NCBI GenBank assembly: GCA_027019265.1
Contig: JALUWX010000002.1
Coordinates: 1-64,000, forward strand
Direction of reading: 5' to 3'
Origin: Phycisphaerales bacterium
GTDB taxonomy: Bacteria; Planctomycetota; Phycisphaerae; Phycisphaerales; UBA1924
Length of the DNA stretch: 64,000 nucleotides
The position numbers and the translations under genes are program-made. Below, in pieces: positions 53,195 through 60,945 of the stretch; the stretch's first letter is position 1, and each line of letters begins with the position of its first letter. The notes under the pieces are model-generated. The model saw only the letters and a program-made list of their open reading frames with translations, searched no databases and was not told the DNA's origin.

Positions 53195-53403
53195 CCATCC
53201 AAAGGAAAAATATCCAGATGGTAGGCCTCGTGGACGAGGGCCGTGGGCTGGAGCGTCTGGCCCTTGTCCTCGGCTCGAAAGTGGATCTCCGCGGCCCTGC
53301 GGAGTTGGTCGTAGACGAGCGGCAGGAGCTTCTCCGCGGCATTTGCGTCGCTCTCACCAGCTTGTTGAAGCAAGAGCGTGATCTGAACCTCTGGCCCATC
53401 CAT
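53191..53403 (-). pseudogene. N-terminal fragment of an ECF sigma factor
   Basis: From ATG 53403 the frame reads PEVQITLLLQQAGESDANAAEKLLPLVYDQLRRAAEIHFRAEDKGQTLQPTALVHEAY, the region 1.2-2 start of the planctomycete-type ECF sigma family (HTLQPTALVHEAYLRL is its hallmark). After HEAY the sequence departs and stops at 53191, overlapping the ABC ATPase start. Regions 2.3-4 are missing, so it cannot be a sigma factor. The remnant may now serve as a leader peptide for the exporter operon. Confidence 0.75.
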
Positions 53404-53487
53404 ACGACCATGGTAGTTGAAATGGCATAGCCTTTGGCCGAGCGTGGCGGTCGGTTGCATCAGGCATCGGTGCCGGATCCCGTTCAC

Positions 53488-53567
53488 GGTGAAACCAAAG
53501 TCCGCGTTTCCGTGCTCCAGAGACCGATCTGTGCCGCAAAGAGTTCAACTGGAGTTCTGTCGCCCCG
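53488..53567 (+). repeat. Recurrent boundary repeat R2
   Basis: GGTGAAACCAAAGTCCG to CTGTCGCCCCG, ungapped match to R1. It separates the ABC exporter module (left) from the nuclease/SIR2/HerA module (right). After GCCCCG the sequence is unrelated to R1. Confidence 0.8.
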
Positions 53568-53633
53568 GTATCGGAGCGCTAGGGAAGCACCAATCGTGAG
53601 CAGGTGGTTTGAGCATTCGTCTAGCATTACCTC

Positions 53634-55001
53634 ATGGAGCACGGGCTGTGGTACTCCGTCGGCGGCTATCCCCTTAGCGAGCAGGTCGAAGTCAGGATCG
53701 AGAACGACGATCAGTTCACAACAACCGCGGTCACGCGAGACGTTCGGCCGAAGGTCGCCGAGCTCGCCGTAGTCTCGATCACGGGCAACCGGGCTGATTA
53801 CCTTTCCATCGCCCAGAAGGGTCGCAAGATCGCGACTGGCCAGGTCACGGTCGTGTTCTCCAACCTTGTGCCGCTCGGCGACCTCGATGTCCAGTCGATT
53901 CGAGAGCGGCTTCCAACCACATTCCGAGATCGGTTCGATCCGCCCACTGTTGGGTGGTGGCGTCCGACACCTCGTCTGTGGGAGGAGATCCAGAAGGTCA
54001 TCGCCGATGCGTGGCCGGATGCCCGCGCCCCCATCCGTGACCTCCGTTCCATCCTCGCGGGCTCGCAGGGCTTCACTGGCCGCGTCGAAGGTGGCGTAGA
54101 GGTCTTCGAGCGTGACGCGGTGGCAACAGCGATCCAAGCCTGGGGTGGGGACTCATTCCGCAAGCGAGTGCTCAGGAACGCGGTCCCAAGTCGCTCCACT
54201 CCCGTCGCCCCATTCCTCTCACAACTCCTGGGCGTCTCCCTCCGAGAAGACCCACAGATCGCTATCGACCACATTAACTTCCCAGGGATGGAGATCGCCC
54301 GCAAGGACATGGTCGGTTCGGTCGTGTTCGGCGACCGCTACGGCGAGGAGTACTTCACCATCCTCAACTGCAACAGGCAGCCTCTAGAACGGACGCTCGG
54401 CGTCGATTTGATCTACTACAGCCACCGCTTCGACTCGTTCGTGCTGGTCCAGTACAAGCGGATGACCGAAGGCGGGGATGGTACCCCAGTATACAGGCCC
54501 AGCAGGGATTCCAATCACGACAAAGAGATCGAGCGGATGCGTGACGCCGAGCGTGCCATGCGACAGTTGCCCCGAGCCAAGGACAGCGGCACTGACGCCT
54601 ACCGCCTTTCTGGCCGACCGTTCTACATGAAGCTCTGTGAGCCGAAGGCTAAAGCTGCTCTCGATGCCGGCATGGTCTCCGGCATGTACATCCCCCTCGA
54701 TCTGTGGCGTCGGCAGCTCCGCTCCCCTGAGACGAAGGGCCCGCGGGAAGGGGTGGTCATGAACTGGGACACGTGCAAGCGACGGTTCAATAACAGCGAG
54801 TTCACGCGACTTCTGAGCCGAGGCTGGATCGGGTCGGCACCCGGTCGATCCTCGTATCTGAGTTCCATCATCGAGAGCGTGCTCGGTAATGGACGCATGC
54901 TCGTTCTCGCCGCAACGACCGCCGGACGCTCGCCGCGCGACGCGCGACGCGACGGGATGGGCCGCTACGCCGCCGAGGACGATCCCGCCGGTGCTCTTTG
55001 A
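53634..55001 (+). CDS. Putative PD-(D/E)XK nuclease-like protein of a SIR2-HerA defence module
   Basis: 455 residues; no clear ribosome site before ATG 53634. The N-terminal 150 residues are beta-rich and not recognised. The middle shows the order of a restriction-like nuclease: a helix with Glu in VEVFERDAVATAIQAWG (E159), then TLGVDLIYYS (D258) and a strand VLVQYKRM (Q273, K275), i.e. D-x14-QxK. A C-terminal 170 residues follow (RDAERAMRQLPRAKDSG, KAALDAGMVSGMYIPLDLWR). It lies 148 bases before the SIR2 gene on the same strand and between boundary repeats, so it likely belongs to the same defence cassette. The family is unknown to me and the nuclease reading is tentative. Confidence 0.6.
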   Translation: MEHGLWYSVGGYPLSEQVEVRIENDDQFTTTAVTRDVRPKVAELAVVSITGNRADYLSIAQKGRKIATGQVTVVFSNLVPLGDLDVQSIRERLPTTFRDRFDPPTVGWWRPTPRLWEEIQKVIADAWPDARAPIRDLRSILAGSQGFTGRVEGGVEVFERDAVATAIQAWGGDSFRKRVLRNAVPSRSTPVAPFLSQLLGVSLREDPQIAIDHINFPGMEIARKDMVGSVVFGDRYGEEYFTILNCNRQPLERTLGVDLIYYSHRFDSFVLVQYKRMTEGGDGTPVYRPSRDSNHDKEIERMRDAERAMRQLPRAKDSGTDAYRLSGRPFYMKLCEPKAKAALDAGMVSGMYIPLDLWRRQLRSPETKGPREGVVMNWDTCKRRFNNSEFTRLLSRGWIGSAPGRSSYLSSIIESVLGNGRMLVLAATTAGRSPRDARRDGMGRYAAEDDPAGAL

Positions 55002-55149
55002 CCGAAACGGTTGCCGGCCGAGGGTCCTGTGCGATCGGACACGTTGGCAGTCAGATGGACGTGAGTTGTGGGTCTGCTGCCCGGTACAATCGTGCTGATG
55101 GGGGGCACATCCTCCGTTCCGCTTCACCGGGATCGAATAGGCTTCGCTT

Positions 55150-56178
55150 GTGAACTACGACGGACTAATCACTTTCATTCAGAACCACTTCACCGACGGC
55201 CTCGTCGTGGTGATCGGCTCGGGCCTTTCCGCCGCAGAAGGCATGTCTGGGATGTCTGCTCTCGCTACGCACCTGTCCGGCAGTGCTGCCATTCTCTCGG
55301 GAGCCGATGTCGATCTGTGGTCCAAGATAAAAGCACATCTTGATGCAAATGAGGGCTTGGAAGCCGCGATGCTGAAGCACGCCCCGACGGATACGCTCGA
55401 AGAGTGGGTCGTCAGGTGCACGTGTTCCCTCCTTCTGCCTGAAGAGCAACGCATCATGAAAGAGGTTGTCGAAGGCACTCGGACGCTTCGTCTCACGACG
55501 CTGCTTGGGAAAATTCTCAAGCCCCCGGCAGGACTACCGATCCTGACGACCAACTACGATCGCTTGATTGAAGTTGCGTGCGAGATAGCAGGGTATCACG
55601 TGGACACAACGGCGGTCGGCCACTATGCCGGCGAGTTCGATCATGTGCGGAGTTGCATGGGGTCGTGCCGGGGGTTGAAGCCCGGCACTAAGTACAAGGA
55701 ACTGGACCATTTTCCGCGGGCGGTCGTGCTGAAGCCGCATGGCAGCTTCGATTGGTACGAGTTCGATGGTAAGCCGCGCCGCTGCACCTTGGACCTCGAC
55801 GCCGATCGGCTCGTGATCACGCCTGGGCTGAACAAGTACAAGAAGGGCTACAACACGCCGTTCGATAAGCACCGTGATCTTGCCAACGATCACATCAAGC
55901 AGGCTGCACGGTTTTGCATCATTGGATACGGTTTCAACGACGATCACTTGCAAACGCATCTCGAACAGCGAATCAAGGGTGGTGCACCCACGCTCATCCT
56001 GACGCACACCGCGAACGGGAAATCGAGGTCCCTTGCGGAGGAGTCTGCAAACTGCGTTTGTGTCTCGAAGGTGTCGGGTGGTGATGGCGTCGCGGTATTG
56101 ACCAAGGACAGCAAGTTCGAGCATCAAGGCCACAACCTCTGGGATATCGAGGTTTTGGCGACGGAGGTGTTGTCATGA
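55150..56178 (+). CDS. SIR2-domain NADase of a SIR2-HerA defence system
   Basis: 342 residues, GTG start at 55150. SIR2-like motifs are in order: VVVIGSGLSAAEG (about 19-31) for NAD binding, PILTTNYDRLIE (130-141, with N135 and D137) and VVLKPHGSFDW (192-202, H197). The C-terminal part (FCIIGYGFNDDHLQTHL) is the SIR2_2 signature. The stop overlaps the HerA start (ATGA). In characterised SIR2-HerA systems the SIR2 subunit depletes NAD+ or attacks nucleic acid when HerA is assembled on phage DNA. All key residues are present, so it should be active. Confidence 0.9.
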   Translation: MNYDGLITFIQNHFTDGLVVVIGSGLSAAEGMSGMSALATHLSGSAAILSGADVDLWSKIKAHLDANEGLEAAMLKHAPTDTLEEWVVRCTCSLLLPEEQRIMKEVVEGTRTLRLTTLLGKILKPPAGLPILTTNYDRLIEVACEIAGYHVDTTAVGHYAGEFDHVRSCMGSCRGLKPGTKYKELDHFPRAVVLKPHGSFDWYEFDGKPRRCTLDLDADRLVITPGLNKYKKGYNTPFDKHRDLANDHIKQAARFCIIGYGFNDDHLQTHLEQRIKGGAPTLILTHTANGKSRSLAEESANCVCVSKVSGGDGVAVLTKDSKFEHQGHNLWDIEVLATEVLS

Positions 56179-57959
56179 GCATCGCGCCCGTTCTTTCTTT
56201 TGATGATGCGTGCAAGCTCGGAAAGGTTGCCTCGGTGGACACAAGCCGCGTACTTATCGCGGTCGAGAACGCGACGCTTCTGCCTCGCGCTGCGGTCGGG
56301 AGCCTTGTTGCGCTCCAAGGCGCCACGGCTCAGGAGTACCTCATCGGGATTACCGAACGTGTGACACGTCAACTGCGCGAGCAGACCGCCCAGCCCGACC
56401 CGATGTCGCCGACGACGCTTGAGACGGAGATTGTCCCGGACGATGCGCTGCGTGTCACGCTCGTGGGGACCTATCGCACGGTTGACGGAACTGTCAGGAA
56501 CCGATTCAAGCGCGGGGCAGATTCGTTTCCGCAGATCGACCGCGAGTGCTTCTTGATTGAGGGTGGCAACCTTCAGCGGTTCATGGGCCTGCTGGGGAAG
56601 GAACTCGACGAAACGCAGCGGCTCGAACTCGGCACTTTCGTGCTCGATCAGTCTGCCGCCGCCATCGCCAATGGCGATCGCTTCTTCCAGCGCCACGCGT
56701 CCATTCTTGGCAGCACCGGCTCAGGCAAGAGTTGGTGCGTATCCCTCATTCTGGAACGGGCGAACGCGCGCCAACACGCCAACATCATCGTCTTTGACAT
56801 GCACGGCGAGTATTCGTCACTCGCCAATCCAACCGCGCCGCAGGGAGGCACGTCCCCGAGCGCGATCGCCTCGCAATACAAGATCGCGGGCCCGGGCGAT
56901 CTCGACAGTCCACCGGCAAACGCCCTGTTTCTCCCGTACTGGCTGCTGAACCGCGAGGAGATGCTGTCGATGATCCTCGACCGCAGCGATCAGAACGCCC
57001 CAAATCAGGCCTCACGGTTCACCATGCACGTGCGAGCGCTCAAGGAGGTGACGCTGGGCACTTCGCATGATGACGTCAAAGCGACGTTTACGGTAGACTC
57101 GCCAATCCCATACAAGCTCAATGACTTGCTCACGCGGCTTGAAACAGATGATACCACAAAGGGCGTAGGCAAATCGGGCCCGGTCAAGGGTGAATGGGAG
57201 GGTCGCCTGACGCGGTTCATCTCGCGTTTGCAAGCCAAGGCTGAGGACCGCCGCTACGGGTTCATGTTCAAGCCGCCGGACACGGCGTTGCAGTACGACT
57301 GGCTCGCCAAACAGATTTCTTCGCTCCTGGCACCCGGCTCTGGCAAGCATGGCATCAAGATCGTGGACTTCTCCGAAGTGCCCTCGGACGTGTTGCCTGT
57401 CGTGACAGGTGTATTCGCGCGGCTCCTTTACGATGTACAGTTCTGGATGGAGCCGGAGAAGCGAACGCCGTTCGCGTTCGTCTGCGATGAGGCGCACCTG
57501 TACCTTCCCGTCAAAGAAGATGCCGACGCTGTCGAGAAGCAGGCTCTCTACTGCTTTGAACGGATCGCCAAGGAAGGCCGCAAGTACGGCGTTTCACTCT
57601 TGGTGGTGAGCCAACGCCCTTCAGATGTGAGCCGCACAATCCTCAGCCAGTGCAACAACTTCCTGATCCTGCGCCTGACCAACGATAGGGATCAGAATGT
57701 TGTGCGGCGGCTCATGCCCGACTCCCTCGCGGGCGTGCTTGATGGCCTACCGCTGCTCGACACCGGCGAAGCGCTCCTCCTCGGAGATGCCATCCTGTTG
57801 CCCGCTCGCATCCGACTCAATCGTCCAACCATTGAACCGCTCAGTCAGACCCGCGAGTTCTGGAAAGAGTGGGGAGAACGCGAGCCGGACGCCGCCGCTG
57901 TCGAAGCAGCGATTGAGACGTTGAGGCGGCAGGCGCGAGCGGGGACCGGATCAACGTAG
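56175..57959 (+). CDS. herA: HerA-type hexameric ATPase/translocase (DUF87)
   Basis: 594 residues from ATG 56175 (GGAGGTG upstream). N-terminal HAS-barrel (about 10-110), then the HerA core: Walker A ILGSTGSGKSW (177-187), IIVFDMHGEYSSL (about 203-215), Walker B FAFVCDEAHLYLP (about 432-444), arginine finger region LLVVSQRPSDVSRTILSQCNNFLILRLTNDRDQ and a C-terminal brace. This is a full-length protein of the bacterial antiviral type. It forms a complex with SIR2. Its stop is 90 bases before boundary repeat R3. Confidence 0.9.
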   Translation: MSIAPVLSFDDACKLGKVASVDTSRVLIAVENATLLPRAAVGSLVALQGATAQEYLIGITERVTRQLREQTAQPDPMSPTTLETEIVPDDALRVTLVGTYRTVDGTVRNRFKRGADSFPQIDRECFLIEGGNLQRFMGLLGKELDETQRLELGTFVLDQSAAAIANGDRFFQRHASILGSTGSGKSWCVSLILERANARQHANIIVFDMHGEYSSLANPTAPQGGTSPSAIASQYKIAGPGDLDSPPANALFLPYWLLNREEMLSMILDRSDQNAPNQASRFTMHVRALKEVTLGTSHDDVKATFTVDSPIPYKLNDLLTRLETDDTTKGVGKSGPVKGEWEGRLTRFISRLQAKAEDRRYGFMFKPPDTALQYDWLAKQISSLLAPGSGKHGIKIVDFSEVPSDVLPVVTGVFARLLYDVQFWMEPEKRTPFAFVCDEAHLYLPVKEDADAVEKQALYCFERIAKEGRKYGVSLLVVSQRPSDVSRTILSQCNNFLILRLTNDRDQNVVRRLMPDSLAGVLDGLPLLDTGEALLLGDAILLPARIRLNRPTIEPLSQTREFWKEWGEREPDAAAVEAAIETLRRQARAGTGST

Positions 57960-58049
57960 AGAGCAAAGTACAGGCGATTCGGCTTGGCCGCTCGAGTGAT
58001 CAAGTCAGACGGGCAGGTAATTCACGTAGTCCGGGATTCATGGGTGAGC

Positions 58050-58120
58050 CAGCCTAGGAGTCCGGTCTCCCAGACCCGAAATCCAACGACAAAAAGTTCA
58101 ACTGGTGTCCTGTCACCCCG
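58050..58120 (+). repeat. Recurrent boundary repeat R3
   Basis: The right 35 bases (GACAAAAAGTTCAACTGGTG, then TCCTGTCACCCCG) match R1, R2 and R4 almost exactly; the left half is more diverged (GTCTCCCAGACCCGA). It ends the SIR2-HerA module. The continuation ACTTTGAA resembles the ACTTTTCGA after the left recombinase end. Confidence 0.75.
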
Positions 58121-58133
58121 ACTTTGAATACCT

Positions 58134-58161
58134 GATGGCCTCGGCAAGTGCCGGGGCCATC
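58134..58161. terminator. 13-bp hairpin right of R3
   Basis: GATGGCCTCGGCA-AG-TGCCGGGGCCATC, one G-T pair. It takes the same place relative to CACCCCG as the recombinase-end hairpin at 16239. It may terminate HerA transcription. The rest of 57960-58293 shows no gene. Confidence 0.6.
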
Positions 58162-58293
58162 TGTACTTATGGACGAATTCAATCGTGTCCTCTCAACCCG
58201 AGCAGGCAACGCTGGGATTGGACTCTCGACAACATCGCGCTTGCTGCTATGCGGAGCGACGGCATCCGTCGATGGTCGGGCCGCCATGACGTG

Positions 58294-58845
58294 CTACTGC
58301 TTCCGGCTGTACTTGATCGTCACAATCTTGGTCCATGTCCCGTCTTCTGCCTCGGTGGACGAAGTGAACGTGCGGCTGTCTTCGCAGGTGATCTGGATGA
58401 CTTCCTTGTAGCGAGCGCTCCTGCTGGGGTCTTGCAGGTTCGGGCCTTCGGTTTCGAGCGTCAGCGTGTCACGCTCATCGTTGAGCGTGCCCGTGTAGAC
58501 CCATAGATTGCCACCGAATGAGTCCACCCATGTACCGTGGAAGTGTTTTTTCTGGGAGTCGTACCCGAGGGATAGAACACCGCTGTACGGCAGCCCCATC
58601 ATCGTGGTCTTGGTTTCCGCGATGATCCAGTGGTCGCCAAGGGCCCGAACCGAATCCGTGCCGACCGCCGCCGTCGGACGTTGCTCGGGCTGCATGTGGA
58701 TCTTGAACTCGATGTCCCACTCACCCACCAGTTGCTTGAGCCACTCTTGGTCCGAAGCACGAGAGGTGCCGGGTGGGGTCGATTGCGCGATCACGCCGCT
58801 GACGAACACCGCCAAGGCGACACCGAGGAACGCGAGCGTCTTCAT
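58294..58845 (-). CDS. Secreted DUF1579-like protein
   Basis: 183 residues from ATG 58845 (AAAGG upstream). Signal peptide KTLAFLGVALAVFVSGVIAQ. LKQLVGEWDIEFKIHMQPEQ (about 37-56), then DHWIIAETKTTMMGLPYSGVLSLGYDSQKKHFHGTWVDSFGGNLWVYTGTLN fits DUF1579, a lipocalin-like beta-barrel. Last gene of an ArsR operon (59771 and 60375 precede it). It probably binds a hydrophobic ligand in the periplasm. Function unknown. Confidence 0.8.
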   Translation of the reverse strand: MKTLAFLGVALAVFVSGVIAQSTPPGTSRASDQEWLKQLVGEWDIEFKIHMQPEQRPTAAVGTDSVRALGDHWIIAETKTTMMGLPYSGVLSLGYDSQKKHFHGTWVDSFGGNLWVYTGTLNDERDTLTLETEGPNLQDPSRSARYKEVIQITCEDSRTFTSSTEAEDGTWTKIVTIKYSRKQ

Positions 58846-58892
58846 CTCTAGCCTTTCTGCAGCCGTTCTGCGTACATGTACTCGGATAGTGC

Positions 58893-59771
58893 TCAGACAG
58901 CCTCTTCGCCGTCCGGAGCAGGGAACTTCTGGTCCAGCCATGCCTGCCATGCTTCTTCGTACTTCTCGACAAACTCGGCCGCATGCGTGCCAAACAAATG
59001 GAACCTCACCGACACCATCGTCGGCCCACCAAGCGGCATGGTGAAGATGTGCGCAAACCCCGGAACAGGCTGTTTCAAGCGCAGGAGAAGCTCCGGGTTC
59101 TCGCCTTCCATTCCCTCGAACGCCGCGGCGATGTGCGGCACAGTCTCTCTCGCACGAAGCAAGTCGGGATCGGTCACATCCAGGTTGACTTCTGTGCCGA
59201 CTGTTTCGGGAACGCCCGCGGCCGTGGTGACCGTTCCGTCATCGGCATCCCCACGAAGGGCACTACGGATCGTTCGCCAGGTTTCAGGCCCGGAAGCCTG
59301 GCTGACGGCCGTCAGCTGGAATGCCGAGCAATCCTCTCCAGCAAAGTCTTCCAGGTACATCGCCAGTATGCGGAAGAACGACGCCGCCCAGCCGTAGGCG
59401 TGCCCCTCGAACTGAGCATCCCAGTCATCCGTATCCGCGAACCAGCGATGCACCACGCGCACCTCGCACGTTCCACCGCTGCGGGTTTCAACGATCCATT
59501 CGGTCGCGATCTTCCCGAGTCCTTCTTGCTCCGATTCGGCAATAAAGGAATGGGGGGGATTCCACTTTGTGATCGTGGAAGGCGAGTCCATACCAGGACC
59601 GAAGCAGTTTATCGTAGTTCCTCCCTCGTGCTCCTCAATCGTTGTGGGGACGAACCATGAGGAGACACCTGTTCCTGTAGCGATTGCACGCCACACTTCT
59701 TCCGGCGTGCCTGGAACCTCAACTTCGGCTGCGATCGACCTGCTGCCGTCGTCATCCTTTTTGACGGGCAT
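58893..59771 (-). CDS. SRPBCC/AHSA1-type protein
   Basis: 292 residues from ATG 59771, where AAGGAG has correct spacing (the ATG at 59777 touches it). An AHSA1 domain spans about 14-150: VEVPGTPEEVWRAIATGTGVSSWFVPTTIEEHEGG, then GKIATEWIVE and EGHAYGWAASFFRILAMYLEDF. A second part (160-290: PDLLRARETVPHIAAAFEG, PTMVSVRFHLFG) is different. Overlaps the ArsR gene by 20 bases, a classic ArsR-SRPBCC pair. Such proteins bind hydrophobic molecules. Confidence 0.8.
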   Translation of the reverse strand: MPVKKDDDGSRSIAAEVEVPGTPEEVWRAIATGTGVSSWFVPTTIEEHEGGTTINCFGPGMDSPSTITKWNPPHSFIAESEQEGLGKIATEWIVETRSGGTCEVRVVHRWFADTDDWDAQFEGHAYGWAASFFRILAMYLEDFAGEDCSAFQLTAVSQASGPETWRTIRSALRGDADDGTVTTAAGVPETVGTEVNLDVTDPDLLRARETVPHIAAAFEGMEGENPELLLRLKQPVPGFAHIFTMPLGGPTMVSVRFHLFGTHAAEFVEKYEEAWQAWLDQKFPAPDGEEAV

Positions 59772-60375
59772 GAGCATCTCCTTCTTTCGATTCGGCTGGC
59801 TTTGGCAACGGGTGAGCTAAGAGCACTAGACGGTGCGGACGGCCGCCTGGTGCGGATTCGTCGTGGTACTTCGCGACGAGTTCATTGATCGCATCGGTGA
59901 GTTCACGACTAAAGGAAGCGCGATCCTCAGGTGATCGAAACCGAATAACCGTGTCGACAGACAGGGTTGCAAGGTGCTTTCCCGCTGTGTGAGCTCGACG
60001 GATGAGGTCGCCGATCTCGTGGACAGCACGTGCCGCCAGCGCAACCAGGTAGCTCGCCGCGAGTCGATCCATCTTGCGCTCTGGATTGGTTGCGATTGGC
60101 CCCAGCGCGATCGGAGAAATCACGTACGACGAAGCCGTGGCAACTAGCCGTCGCTCTGTCAACCCGCCCCATTGGCGTTCCTCGGCCACGGTCGCCAGTC
60201 CGAGGCGCTCCAGTTCGCGGAGGTGATAGTTGATCTTCTGTCGTGGCATCTCCATCCGGGAGGACAGGCTTGCGGCAGAGGCCGGGGTTTCGAGTTCTCC
60301 GAGCAGCCGGTTCCTCAGCGGGTCGAGCACGGCAGCAGCGACCTCTGGCGTTTCGATGGTGCAGACATCCAGCAT
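59752..60375 (-). CDS. ArsR-family winged-helix regulator
   Basis: 207 residues. The winged helix (about 12-75) shows VAAAVLDPLRNRLLGELETPASAASLSSRMEMPRQKINYHLRELERLGLATVAEERQWGGLTERRL. The C-terminal extension (about 95-195) forms a helical domain seen in SRPBCC-linked regulators. No metal-binding cysteine pair is visible, so it is not a metal sensor. It probably represses its own operon through the palindrome at 60394. Confidence 0.85.
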   Translation of the reverse strand: MLDVCTIETPEVAAAVLDPLRNRLLGELETPASAASLSSRMEMPRQKINYHLRELERLGLATVAEERQWGGLTERRLVATASSYVISPIALGPIATNPERKMDRLAASYLVALAARAVHEIGDLIRRAHTAGKHLATLSVDTVIRFRSPEDRASFSRELTDAINELVAKYHDESAPGGRPHRLVLLAHPLPKPAESKEGDAHARQKG

Positions 60376-60382
60376 GACCCTG

Positions 60383-60411
60383 AGAGTACCTTAGACAAAT
60401 TAATTTGTCAA
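60383..60411 (-). promoter_or_regulatory. arsR promoter with 16-bp palindromic operator
   Basis: On the minus strand TTGACA (60411-60406) is followed after 17 bases by TACTCT (60388-60383), 8 bases before the start codon of the regulator, so the transcript is nearly leaderless. GACAAATTAATTTGTC (60394-60409) is a perfect palindrome over the -35 and spacer, an ideal ArsR operator. Confidence 0.65.
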
Positions 60412-60459
60412 TAGGCTGACTGCCACATCATCTACCGAGTTGTCGACTGTCATGTCTAG

Positions 60460-60533
60460 ATCAGAATCCGCGTTTCCAGGCTCCAGAGGCCGATCGCGGC
60501 ATGAAAAAGTTCAACTGGTGTCCTGTCACCCCG
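60460..60533 (+). repeat. Recurrent boundary repeat R4
   Basis: ATCAGAATCCGCGTTTCC to CTGTCACCCCG, ungapped match to the last 74 bases of R1. It cuts directly into the truncated regulator gene on its right. Confidence 0.8.
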
Positions 60534-60927
60534 GCAGGAGACCCGGACATATCCGGAAGAGCCCGTGCGCGAGGCAGTAGTTAACGCTCTTGTGCATGGG
60601 GATTATCTGCTCGCATCCACTGATATCGAACTTGTTGTGTACAGCAACAGACAGGAGATTCTCTCTCCGGGGCGCCTTCCCAACGGGATTACCCCTTCGC
60701 GAATGCTCACCGGCTGTCGCGCGGCGAGGAATCAACTGCTCAACGATGTCATGAGAGACTACGGGTATCTTGAACACATGGGCATGGGCGTTCCCCGGAA
60801 GATCGTGAAGGGAATGATCGAGCACAACGGAACTGAGCCGACGTTCGTCGAGGACGAGGAGTCTGTTCTGGTGACTTTGTTCTCTAGTCGAGCTCAGAAT
60901 GAGGCAAATGCCGAGGAGTCATCGTGA
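60532..60927 (+). pseudogene. C-terminal fragment of an AlbA_2/ATP-binding regulator (RecG-like helicase-related)
   Basis: The frame from the repeat end reads RQETRTYPEEPVREAVVNALVHGDY, then IELVVYSNRQEILSPGRLPNGITPSRM and HMGMGVPRKIVKGMIEHNG. This is the HATPase_c_4 region of the Schlafen/AlbA_2 family of regulators. The N-terminal AlbA domain (about 300 residues) is missing; the cut is at R4. No start codon precedes the conserved part except an internal GTG at 60565. A remnant, not a full gene. Confidence 0.8.
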
Positions 60928-60945
60928 TGTCCAAGGTGCCGAGGC

